Source: Eriocheir sinensis (Eukaryota > Arthropoda > Malacostraca > Decapoda > Varunidae). From it: a DNA stretch of 64,000 bases. Below are positions 54,507-64,000 of this stretch, in pieces. The stretch's first letter is position 1. The number at the start of each line of letters is the position of its first letter. The notes beneath the pieces were generated by a model. It made no database searches. It was not told the DNA's origin and was given only the letters and a program-made list of their open reading frames with translations. The stretch lies in NCBI RefSeq assembly GCF_024679095.1, contig NC_066544.1:3118283-3182282 (forward strand). Reading direction: 5' to 3'. The translations under genes and the position numbers were made by a program.

Positions 54507-55760
54507 CTGTTGATCTGTACTACGCTACCAAGGTATGTGAAGTTTTCCGAGATCTCGATGTCCTCGCCACACGCATATACAGACTGTACTGTTTCATCTA
54601 GCAAGCCTCCAAACACCTGTACCTTGGTCTTGGCCCAGGAGACCTGAAGTCCCAAGGTATTCGCTTCCTTGTGCAGTGCCTCAGGAGTCATCACCAGAAT
54701 CTCCAGCAACTCTGCCAGGATTACTGCATTATCAGCAAAAACAAGGTCAGTAACCTTGGTATTGCCAATGGATGCTCCACAATGACTTTGGTCCACAAAT
54801 CTGCCCAGTACCCAGTCCATTAAAGTGCTGAAAAGCGACGGGAAAAGGACAAAGCCCTGCCTCACTCCCGCATTCACGGGGAAGAAACTGGACAAGCCCC
54901 TCACACACTTCACGGCACTCTCAGTCCCAGAATACAGGCCAGTCAGCACACCAGTAGTCTTTGCAGGAATCTCTCGGAGTCGTAGGAGATCCCAGAGTGC
55001 CTCGCGATGCACTGGTCAAATACCTTCTTGAGATCGACATAGGCTACAAGCATCCCCTGTCAAAACATGTCGGCACTCCACCAACATGTGAAGTGCTAGG
55101 ATAGATGGTCAGTTGTTGACTTACCAGGCGTGAACCCAGACTGTTCGGGTCTCTGTAGCTTCAGCAGCTGGCTGCGAATTTGCATCAGCAATAGGTGGGC
55201 AAGAACTTTATCTGGCACACTGAGCAGTGTAATACCATGGTAGTTGTTGCAGTCGTGTCGGTCCCCTTTCCCTTTCAAGATAGAGACGAACAGGCCCTCT
55301 TCCAGTCAGGAGGAATGGTACCAGATTGCCATTCGGCAGTCAAGACCGCATGCAACCTGCGGACCATGACCTCACCTCCAGATTTGAGCAGCTCCGCGCT
55401 GATATTACAGATACCAGGTGCCTTTCCACCCCTCAACCATGCCACAACCTCTCTGACCTTGTTAAGAGAGGGTGAGCTTTCGTCGCTGGGTGGATTGGCA
55501 TTCGCCACCTGCAACCCAGCAACTGGAAACTGCCCACTTGGAGGGTCTACCGTGTACAACTGCTCAAAGTACTCAGCCCAACGAGCCCTCTGCCCATCCA
55601 TGTCTAACTCAAGGCAGCCATCAGGTCTTCGGAGAGCGCTCAACTGAGAAGGAGACTTGGAGCGGAGCTTCTTCAGGGCTCAGTAAGCAGGTCGGAGGTC
55701 ATTCGCATTTCAATGGCCCTCGACTTCCTCCGCTAGACCCCTGATATACGTACCTCTCCT
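54507..55760 (-). mobile_element. LINE-R4: RTE-like LINE, RT domain, defective
   Basis: Minus strand. Linker RARWAEYFEQLYTVDPPSG and LRGGKAPGICNISAELLKSGG (55640-55380), IPPDWKR, then KGKGDRHDCNNYHGITLLSV (55278-55200), GFTPGKSTTDH, then after a gap HREALWDLLRLREIP (55010-54965), NAGVRQGFVLFPSLF, the active site FADNAV (FADD expected) at about 54740, and SWAKTKVQVFGG to FTYLGSVV. It stops at the element Y border. One frameshift, a deletion around the palm (55015-55095) and the D-to-N change show that it is dead. It is the longest copy of the R family here. Confidence 0.9.
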
Positions 55761-55993
55761 TGTCTCTCCTCAGGAGAGCTCTAGTCCTATGCAACAAAGG
55801 TAAATTTATGGGCATTTCCTTTATCCATCCTTCCTCTTCAATCTTCCCCAAACCTGAAGTCTCTACATCATGTGGTGTTTTCTTGGTGACATAGTGAAGT
55901 GCAGTAAGTTTTACCTTGCAGCAGGCCTGTGTTTGGAACACTGCGTAGGTTCTGGGTGGTGCGGTGCAGCTGGCGGTCCTTCGCCACCCTGCA

Positions 55994-55996
<3 letters not shown>

Positions 55997-56057
<61 letters not shown>
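55997..56057 (+). repeat. (CT)n(CA)n compound microsatellite
   Basis: 15 CT units followed by TTG and 14 CA units, directly before the SINE. 55761-55996 has no identified feature. Confidence 0.95.
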
Positions 56058-56059
<2 letters not shown>

Positions 56060-56062
56060 GAC

Positions 56063-56330
56063 ACCGCTTCGATAGCTCAGTCAGTTAAAGCGCCGTGCTA
56101 CCGGGCTTCAAGGCGTGGCAGGCAAGGTTCGAGCCCCGCTCTGGCTGTTTTTTTTCCGCTGACTAAGAGTGGCTATTGTACCTTCTTGAGCAAGGGGGAT
56201 GGGATGTGTCGTGTGTAAGGTCCTGCCAGTACCCAAAAATAGACTAATGAGTCTAGCTCTAATCGGGAGGGTACTTGCTGGCGAGGGTACCACTGATTGC
56301 GAGTCCAATCCGTGATCAGGCCATGGTGAA

Positions 56331-56373
<43 letters not shown>
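56063..56373 (+). mobile_element. tRNA-derived SINE with (AC)n tail
   Basis: Head with A-box region GATAGCTCAGTCAGTTAAAGC (56071 on) and B-box GGTTCGAGCCC (56128-56138), then the body GACTAAGAGTGGCTATTGTAC, GAGCAAGGGGGATGGGATG, and GTGATCAGGCCATGG, ending in an AC array 56331-56372. The best-preserved member of the family at 7805 and 45495. Because both ends adjoin AC arrays, no separate duplication can be read. Confidence 0.88.
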
Positions 56374-56374
<1 letters not shown>

Positions 56375-56439
56375 ACACCTGAGAAGTACATAAATAAGTT
56401 GTTCGGAGAAACAGTTTGCTGCAAAATATTAGATACGCA

Positions 56440-56953
56440 TTTTACTACATAGATGGGAACATGATGAAGAAAATAATAACATTGATTAGACCAAGCTAGG
56501 TTAGAGTATGCAGCAGTTGTTTGGTCACCACACAAGAAAAAGAACATAAGGAAACTTGAGAGGATTCAAAGGATTGCTACTAAGATGGTACCAGAACTAT
56601 CAAGGCTGTCATACAAGACTAGATTGAAGGAACTGGGTCTGCCAACACTTGAAGAAAGAAGAGAAAGAGGAGACCTGATAGCGTTGTACAGGATTACAAG
56701 TGGAATGGACATGTTGGATAGAAATGATTTTTAATCGAGATGGAAGGGAGGAGGCAACTAAGGGCACAGAAATTGAGAAAGGGGACATGTTTGAAACACA
56801 AAGAAATGCAGTTTTCAATACAGGAGTGTGGATATATGGAATGGACTAAACAAAGACATTGTTGAAGTGGGCAGTGTCCAGAAAATTAAGGAAAAGTTGG
56901 ATAATTATAGATTGGGAGACAAGACTATCTGAGCTTGAGCTCAGGCCCTGTAT
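56440..56953 (+). mobile_element. LINE-B3: CR1-like 3' end
   Basis: Plus-strand C-terminal RT region: LEYAAVVWSPHKKKNIRKLE, RIATKMVPELSRLSYKTRLK, LPTLEERRERGDLIALYRIT, with frameshifts, then a terminal section ending GAGCTCAGGCCCTGTA. LINE-A8 is inserted right there. The stretch 59877-59925 (AAATAGGTAAATACAAATAAG) looks like the displaced 3' tail of this LINE. Confidence 0.8.
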
Positions 56954-59876
56954 CTTTTTTTTTTTTACATCAAAGGATACAGCTCAAGGGCAACAAACCT
57001 TAAAAAAATAGCCCGCTACTCGCCGGTCCCAAAAAAGCAAAAAGTAAAGAGTAGCCAAAAGAGTGGTCAATTTCGGGTGGATATGTCTTTTGATACACTC
57101 TTCTTGAAAGAGATAAAGTCATAGGCAGGAGGAAATACAGACGAAGGAAGACTGTTCCAAAGTTTACCAGTGAACGGGATGGAAGAATGGAGATGCTGGT
57201 TAACTCTTGCATAAGGGGTTTGGATAGTATAGGGATGAGCATGAGTAGAAAATCGTGTGTAGCGGGGCCGCGGGAGGGGGATGGAGGAATGCAGTTAGCA
57301 AGTTCAGAATAGCAGTCAGCATGAAAATATCGATAGAAGATAGAAAGAGAAGCAACATGGCGGCGGAATAAGAGGTAGAAGGGTGTCAGTAAGAGGAGGA
57401 GAGCTGATGAGACGAAGAGCTTTAGACTCAACTCTGTCCAGAAGAGCTGTGTGAGTGGAGCTCCCCCACACGGGAGATGCATACTCCATACGAGGGCGGA
57501 CAAGACCCCTATATATAGAAAGCATCTGTGCGGGGCAGAAGAACTGGCATAGACGATACAGAACGCCCAACCTCGAGGAAGCTGATTTAATAAGAGAGAT
57601 GTGAAATTTCCAGTTGAGATTTTGAGCTAGGATAGACCGAGGATATTTAGTGTTAAAGACGGTGACAGCTGACTGTTGTCGAAGAACAGGGGACAGGTGT
57701 TTGGAAGATTGTGTCGAGTTGATAGGTGAAGAAACTGGGTTATTGAGGCATAGAAGGACACCAGGTTCCTTTTATCCCAATCGGAAATGATAGCAAGGTC
57801 TGAGGCTAAGCGTTCTGCAGCCTCCAGGCTGGAGTCTTGTAATTCCTGTTGAGAGGATTTTCTGTTGAAAGAAGTTGAATAATACAGAGTGGAGTCATCA
57901 GCGTATGAGTATATAGGATAGTTTGTTATTGAAAGAAGATCATTGATGAATAACAGGAAGAGAGTGGGTGATAGGACAGAGCCCTGTGGAACACCACTGT
58001 TGTTGATAGGTTTAGGGGAAGAACAGTTAATATCTACCACAGCAGAGATAGAACGGCCGGAAAGGAAACTGGAGATAAAGGAACAGAGAGAGGTAGAGAA
58101 TCCGAAAGAGGGCAGTTTAGAAAGCAAAGACTTGTGCCAGACTCTATTGAAAGCTTTCGATATGTCTAGCGCAACTGAGAAAGTTTCACCGAAACAGCTA
58201 AGAGAGGATGACCAAGAGTCAGTTAAGAAAGCAAAAAAGTCGCCAGTAGAACGCCCCTTGCGGAACCCATACTGGCGATCAGATAGAAGGTCAGAAGTGG
58301 ATGGGTGCTTTTGAATCTTCCGGTTAAGGATTGATTCAAAAGTTTTAGATAGGCAGGAACGTAAAGCTATAGGGCAGTAGTTTGAGGGATAGGCACAGGC
58401 TGTATGAAGGCATACTTCCAGCAGGAAGGAAAGGTAAATGTTGACAGGCAGAGGCGAAAGAGTTTGACCAGTCAGGATGTCAGCACGGAGGCACAGTTTT
58501 TAAGTAGAATAGGAGGCACTCCATCAGGTCCATAAGCCTTCTGAATGTTGAGGCCAGAGAGGGCATAGAAACATCACTCTTAAAAGAATCTTAATAACAG
58601 GTATAAAGGAGTCAGAGGGGGATTAGTAGGAGGAATGTTCCCAGAATCGTCCAGAGTGCAGTTGTAACAGAAAGTTTGAGAGAAGAGTTCAGCCTTAAAG
58701 ATAAATGAGATGGCGGTGCTGCCGTCCGGGTTAAGGAGAGGAGGGAAAGATGAAGAAGTGAAATTGGAGGAGATATTTTTGGCTAGGTGCCAGAAGTCAC
58801 GGGAAGAATTAGAAAAAGCAAGGTTTTGACATTTTCTATTCATGAAAGATGTTTGGTAAGTCGAAGAATATATTTGGCACGATTCCGGCTGAAATATAAA
58901 GATCATAGTTAGCATGAGTGCGAAGGCTCTGGTACCTTTTGTGAGCTGCCTCTCTATCTTTGACAGCACGAGAACAAGCATGATTAAACCAAGGCATTTT
59001 AGCATGAGGATTAGAAAAAGTACGTGGAATATATGCCTCCATTCCAGAGACAATCACCTCTGTAATGCGCTGGGCACACACAGAGGGTCTCTATCCTTGA
59101 AGCAGTAGTCATTCCACGGGAAATCGGAAAAAATACATCCTCAGGTCGTCCCACCGAACTGAAGCAAAATGCCGGAAGCATCGCCTCTTCGGTGGGTCCA
59201 GAGGATGTATAGGAGCGATAGGACAGGATACAGAATTAAGGTTGTGATCGGAGGAGCCCAACGGAGAGAACAGTTTGACAGAGTAAGCAGAAGGGTTCGA
59301 GGTAAGGAAGAGGTCTAGTATGTTGGGTCGGTCTCTAAGACGGTCGGGAATACGTGTAGGGTGCTGAACCAACTGCTCTAGGTCGGTGAGGAGAGCAAAG
59401 TTGTAGGCATGTTCACCAGGCTGGTCAGTGAAAGAGAATGAAAGCCAAAGCTGGTGGTGAACATTGAATTCTCCCAAGATGGAGATTTCTGCGAAGGGAG
59501 AGTGGGTCAAGATGTGCTTCACTTTAGAGTTCAAGTAGTCAAAGAATTTTACATAGTTAGTAGAGTTAGGTGAGAGATAAACAGCTCAAATGTATTTAGT
59601 AATAGAATGACAATGAAGTCTTAGCCAGATGGTGGAAAATTCAGAAGAGTCAAGGTCGTGGGCACGAGAGCAAGTGATGTCGTTGCGCACGTAGGCGCAA
59701 CATCCAGCTTTGGATTGAAATTTAGGATAGAGATAGTAGAAGGGAACAGAGTAGAGATTGCTGTCAGTAGCCTCAGAAACCTGTGTTTCAGTGAGAAAGA
59801 GAAGGTGAGGTTTAAAGGAGGAGAGATGGTGTTCTACAGAATGAAAATTAGAACGAATGTGTGTATACTATAAATA
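56954..59876 (-). mobile_element. LINE-A8: nearly full-length copy of LINE-A
   Basis: 2.9 kb, minus strand, T run at 56955-56966. From its 5' side: APE endonuclease start (KPHLLFLTETQVSEATDSNL, 59830-59770; Glu motif LTET), KAGCCAYVRNDI, then [29 protein letters not shown] (GDFN expected), SSDHNLNSV; a basic linker 59053-58580; fingers and palm (partly frameshifted) 58560-58130; QGSVLSPTLFLLFINDLLS; YADDSTLYYS; thumb and C-terminus to 57000. The YADD site is intact but the endonuclease Asp is changed and there are several frameshifts. TGTAT at 56949-56953 and 59872-59876 may be the target duplication. It is the reference for interpreting A1-A7. Confidence 0.9.
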
Positions 59877-59964
59877 GGTAAATACAAATAAGTAAACACA
59901 ACACACTTTTCGCTCGTATCATGCCACATTAGTTTACAAACACTCTTATTTCTTTACTTCTCAA

Positions 59965-60392
59965 TATCTACTTCATAATTATTATTATTATGTGGTAGAG
60001 AGAAGCACTCACAATGCGGGGAAACTTAGCACTCAGCAGTGTGTCTCCTTGCACATGCGGCTTCACTCGACCCTGCTGCAAAGCCCCTTCATTACCCTCA
60101 TATTCTGAACCTGATAACCCTGAAGGGTGGTAGGATGCATTCTCAGTGGCCTTAGTATCACTTCCACCACCACTGTAACGAGATTGATCTACAAGATGGC
60201 CACCAAAGTGAGGTTGCACAATAACTTCCTGATAAGACAAGGAGTTGGATTTCAACGCTTCTGCCATCACTATCTTCATCACTAACACCTCTCGAGGCTT
60301 GAAAAAATCACTTTCAGCTTTATCTCAAATCCACTCACATTGCGAGCTTTTTTGGGAGCAAGAGGAGGCTTATGAGGAGTCAAGGTCCACAT
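59965..60392 (-). mobile_element. piggyBac-like relic, right part
   Basis: Minus-strand frame with VDQSRYSGGGSDTKATENAS and GSEYEGNEGALQQGRVK, homologous at base level to 50890-51180 in the element at 50597-51495. It continues at 61705 after the hAT insertion. TTAA ends were not located. Confidence 0.65.
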
Positions 60393-61704
60393 CAGTGTTC
60401 CCACAATGTCAGAATTAAAATTCCCCAGACTAGGGCTGAAAACTCCCAAATTTGGACCAAAATTCCCCAAAAGATTTTCCTTACCTATAATGTTTAAATA
60501 AAAATATTTTCGTGTTTTTTCAGAATTTTTATGCTTTTATTCCTTGATCAGTTACACTTAGCGTTGCAAAAGTCTTATTAACACACCTCCAAATGCTGTG
60601 AAAGACTTCACTAGATACTAGAGAAAATTAATCAACCGCCACATCATATAACGATCCAAATGGAAACGACATCATTACCGCAACAAAAATCAGAGACTAA
60701 CGTCATGTATCGCCACCTTCAGTCCCTACATTGAAAGCATTACAACAAAATGTAGACAGTTGATGCAATATATACCTACAGAGAAACTTCAGCACAAGGC
60801 AGCCCACACCCCTAATTACTCTGAAAAGCTATGATTATTCCTTACATTAAAATGTAAATATCGCTTACAGCTGTGGTCCCTTTACAGCCAAAGCCATACA
60901 CCACAATATGCATGCAAAGGCCATTCACCTCATGCATAAAAAGAAACTCTGCCCTACATATTGAAAAAAAAAAAAAAAAGATTACTGGCAGTTGTTAGCA
61001 ACATACAAATTATAGAGATACATAGTAATATATACATGGTAAGTCTTTGTACTAATTACTCCATCAAAGACAGAGGCCATCAGCTACCTACACACTATTT
61101 CACTTGCCTACACACACACACACACACACACGCACACACACACACTGCCCTAGGTACAAAACTAAAAACATTCGAAGTTCGAACACATTAGATTATCAAG
61201 ACTATAGTTTAGCACAACCACCATCCCACATCATCATCATGGACCAACTACAATACCTCATATGCAGTGGAAGGTGGCACCGACGTTGTGGTCTTGTCTC
61301 AAAGGGAAACGTGAAACTACATATCCTCCTGACTCCTGAGAGTAGCAGGCTGAGACAGACGCACATTCAAATCTGTCAGCAGACCCCTGTAAACACTGTC
61401 GTGACTCGCGCCACGGGCGGTACATACATACATCAAATGAAACACATTTCAATCAGAGAAAACGGTTGACAAAATAATAAGATTGACTTTTTTTCCGCTG
61501 CCAGATTTTATTCTCCTATAATTTTGGTTATATTTTTGCCAGTAGAACATAATAGATAACACTCAAACAACATTCACTCGAAAATTCTCTAAAGATTCCC
61601 AAAATTCCCCCAAAATCCCCAGATTTTGTCAAATCCCTAGATTTGTCCCCAAATGAGTTAAAAAGTCCCAATTTCGGAACAAATCCCCAAAAGTGGGAAC
61701 GCTG
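60393..61704. mobile_element. hAT-like non-autonomous DNA transposon
   Basis: 1,312 bases with ends CAGTGTTCCCAC and complement CAGCGTTCCCAC (11 of 12), flanked by the 8-base duplication GTCCACAT (60385-60392 and 61705-61712). CAG(T/C)G ends with an 8-base duplication are diagnostic of hAT. No transposase ORF is present. The termini carry several AATTCCCC/AAATCCCC motifs. Contains an A run (60963-60979) and a CA array (61109-61146). Confidence 0.93.
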
Positions 61705-61835
61705 GTCCACATGGCTGTGGATACTGGGGCACGGAATCAGATGAGGAAGATCCAGAAAACACTCCTCCTGCCACAACAGAAACACAGGAAAGGATGCCCA
61801 CCGATATGCCACCAGTGTAACGCCCTATTTCACTT
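61705..61835 (-). mobile_element. piggyBac-like relic, left part
   Basis: Continues the element interrupted by the hAT transposon. The minus strand includes TCATCTGATTCCGTGCCCCAG, matching 50810-50835 of the other copy (TCGTCTGATTCCATGCCC). Confidence 0.6.
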
Positions 61836-61874
61836 CACTAGAACTCCACACAAACACCACGTGTAACGAATCAC

Positions 61875-61945
61875 ACGAGAAATTAATCCTGACAAGGAAA
61901 GGTTTTGCCGGCGCTGGGGATTGAACCCACAACCAGCGAGACGGG
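61875..61945 (-). mobile_element. tRNA-like fragment
   Basis: The minus strand has GGTTGTGGGTTCAATCCCCAG, a clear T-arm/B-box, but no convincing A-box or acceptor stem. Probably the head of another SINE, not a tRNA gene. Confidence 0.4.
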
Positions 61946-61959
61946 AAAGCCACTCTTTA

Positions 61960-62215
61960 GGCCGCTGTCACACAGTCACACAATCACGATCTTTTCTCCC
62001 GACGTTAAAAATATCGCGCTGCCAGACGTACGTTACGACCTTCGAAAATAGACCACGTCGAAACGACGTTGTTGAGACGCTGTTGAGATGGACATCCAAC
62101 GGTCATGGTTAATGCCGACGGGTGACAGATGTCGGGAAGGGAACCGATTGTTTTGAAATTTCCAAAATTGTCGGCGCGTGGTCCGACGTCGGGAGGGTGC
62201 CGGGAGTCATGATCG

Positions 62216-62218
<3 letters not shown>
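61960..62218. mobile_element. Inverted-repeat element end, cut by a microsatellite
   Basis: Begins GGCCGCTGTCACACAGTC right after TTA. The inner left part (AATCACGATC...TCTCCCGACG) is repeated inverted near 62190-62218 (CCGGGAGTCATGATCGTGA). This suggests a small TTA-targeting MITE whose right terminus merges into the CT array. Confidence 0.45.
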
Positions 62219-62314
<96 letters not shown>

Positions 62315-62327
62315 AGAGAGAGAGAGT
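62219..62327. repeat. (CT)n-(GA)n inverted microsatellite
   Basis: About 30 CT units, the centre CTCGAG, then about 24 GA units with two GGGA interruptions, a nearly perfect simple-sequence palindrome of about 105 bases. Confidence 0.95.
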
Positions 62328-62355
62328 GGGATGTTTACATATATTTACATATAAA

Positions 62356-64000
62356 TTCAGACCACACAGACCCTATGGTCCAGACTAGGTGATCTGTCCC
62401 TAAACCTAAGTGATTCTACATTAATCAGATAGCTCCAAAACTTTGCATTTCTTCTTTTTTTAATATTAAGTTAAAGGAAGTGTCGGTCGAGCTTGTTTTT
62501 AAAGGAGTCAAACGTGTTGCACTGAATCATTGAAGGTGGAAGCATATTCTATTCTCGCACTACAACGTTGGTGAATAAAAAAATGGTGCAGTCTGAATTT
62601 ACTTGTCTACATTTAAATTTTGTGGCATTATTTCTCGTTTGGAAAGTGTCATCGATCATAAACAATTTTGATTTGTCTACATTCGTAAAACCATTAAGTA
62701 TTTTAAAACATTCGATCAGTTTTCTTCGGAGGCGTCGTTTCTCAGTAGAGAACAATTTAAGGGTTGAGAGCCTTTCGTCGTAAGGTTTGTTGCGCTAGGA
62801 AGAGATCATTTTTGTTGCCCGACGTTGAATATCATCTAATTTAGCAATGTCCTTTGCATGGTGGGGAGACCAAAACTGTACCGTGTATTCCAAGTGGGGT
62901 CTGAGTAAACTAGTGTAAAGCAGAAGTACTACATCTTCATTCTTTAATAAAAGTTTCTTTTAATTAAGCCCAGCATCTGTTCGCTTTATTTGCTGCGTCG
63001 ATGCATTGCTGTGGGAATTTGAGGTTTGACGTAATTTTGACACCCAGGTCCTTGACGCAATAAACGATTTTGAGTTTAACGCCACGCATTTCGTAATTGA
63101 ACATTTTATTTCTTGTTCCAACTTGAAAAACCTGGCACTTATGTACATTAAAGGGCTTCTCCATCTATCAGATCAAGCTGAAATTTTATCATCAGTGAGA
63201 ACCGAGCTACCAATCTTTGTGTCGTCTGCAAATTTACTAATGAGATTATTGATTCCAACGTCCGCATCGTTGATGTAAATAATGAAGAGCATTGGGCCAA
63301 TAACCGAGCCTTGAGGGACGCCACTATTGACAGGCGCCCACTCTGAGTTAAATCCGTTGATCACCACTCTTTGCTGTCTGTTGCTCAACCAATTTGCGAT
63401 CCATTGGTGTACTTGAACGTCAATACCTAGTTGGTCTAATTTATAAAGTAATTTATGGTGTGGAACTTTATCAAACGCTTCCTGGAAATCAAGATACACT
63501 ACGTCCAGTGATTTGGTTACGTCATAAACTGAGAAGAGATCGTTATAAAAGATCAAGAGGTTTGATAGGCAGGATCTCTTGCTACTGAAGCCATCTTGTG
63601 AATCTTTAATTAATGAATGGCTTTCAAGGTAACTCACAATTTTGTCTCTAATTATGCTCTCGCGTAGCTTACCTACAACTGAAGTTAGACTAATGGGCCT
63701 GTAATTACCTGGTATTTTTTTATCTCCTTTCTTTAAAATCGGTGTTACATTAGCCTTTTTTCCAATCCGAAGGTACGATGCCTTGTCGCAAGGACATATT
63801 GAATACGGTTGTGAGAGAGAGAGTATTTCGCTCTCTGTTTCTCTAAGTAGTATAGCATAAACTTTGTCAGGTCTGGAACTTTTATTTGTTTTAAGGGATT
63901 GGAGAGCAGTTAGGACTTCATTGGTAGTTATTACAAGTTAGGCAATGCATGAACTAGATTTACGTTAGTACTGTTGTCGTCGCTGGTGTTGGTGGTAATG
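62356..64000 (-). mobile_element. LINE-B4: CR1/L2-like LINE, continues past the window
   Basis: Minus strand. Fingers [18 protein letters not shown] (about 63700-63645), then [60 protein letters not shown], an intact active site KFADDTKI (about 63230), a frameshifted thumb (63164-62960) and C-terminal pieces (LRRKLIECFKILNGFTNVDK, about 62730-62670). The 3' end lies near 62356 at TATGGTCCAGACTA. Same group as LINE-B1. The endonuclease is outside the window or lost. Frameshifts near 63170 and 62950 make it inactive. Confidence 0.88.

Noticed and set aside
56063..56140. Functional tRNA genes at 56063, 50392, 45660 and 61900
   Set aside because: The sequences have A- and B-boxes but no closed acceptor stem, and continue into SINE bodies.
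1..64000. CRISPR array, operons or bacterial genes
   Set aside because: No regularly spaced direct repeats with unique spacers, no Shine-Dalgarno-led gene clusters, and abundant eukaryotic retroelements.

Overview
The window is eukaryotic DNA with almost no host genes. It is a dense graveyard of transposable elements, separated by microsatellites and AT-rich filler and broken by one 100-base assembly gap (39586-39685). The mixture (tRNA-derived SINEs with AC tails, an abundant poly-A LINE, RTE-like and CR1/L2-like LINEs, gypsy-type LTR elements, hAT-, piggyBac- and TTA-targeting elements, long GA/CT and AC repeats) fits an arthropod. A decapod crustacean, perhaps a crab, is my best guess from the character of the LINE proteins. 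That is inference, because no search could be run. The only host exon I recognise is at 49763-49873 (+), a serine racemase/threonine dehydratase-like segment with consensus splice sites, so part of the window is probably intron of that gene.

Layout. 1-9500: three RTE-like LINE fragments, one CR1/L2-like LINE, a 1-kb purine/pyrimidine block, SINE pieces, a transposase remnant and a Penelope-like hammerhead-like motif. 9793-13832: gypsy element LTR-2 (leader, gag, protease, start of RT), cut off by a LINE-A fragment. 14303-37314: gypsy element LTR-1 (+), split by three independent insertions: LINE-A at 16326-17937, LTR-4 at 17991-22680 and the 10-kb env-bearing LTR-3 (minus strand) at 26040-36015. 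LTR-3 itself carries a DNA transposon at 30248-31766. Target-site duplications are readable for all four insertions, and removing three of them rejoins the interrupted reading frame. 37383-39250: a small non-autonomous LTR element (TRIM) with internal tandem repeats. 39686-44270: a pile of LINE-A copies. 44271-50000: simple repeats, SINEs, a long-inverted-repeat element hit by a LINE-A with a 5' inversion, and the host exon. 50040-54503: a CR1-like LINE split by a SINE and a piggyBac-like element, then two related families of TTA-flanked inverted-repeat elements. 54507-64000: an RTE-like LINE, a SINE, a CR1-like 3' end containing the most complete LINE-A copy, a piggyBac-like relic split by a hAT element, and a CR1/L2-like LINE running off the end.

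Nearly every coding region is broken by stops, frameshifts or deletions, so the features are mostly marked as mobile elements or pseudogenes. The value of the window is its legible insertion history and a few elements that may be poorly described: the CACTG-ended transposon with a cysteine-rich ORF, the env-bearing LTR-3, the TRIM, and the AGCCCC-ended inverted-repeat families.
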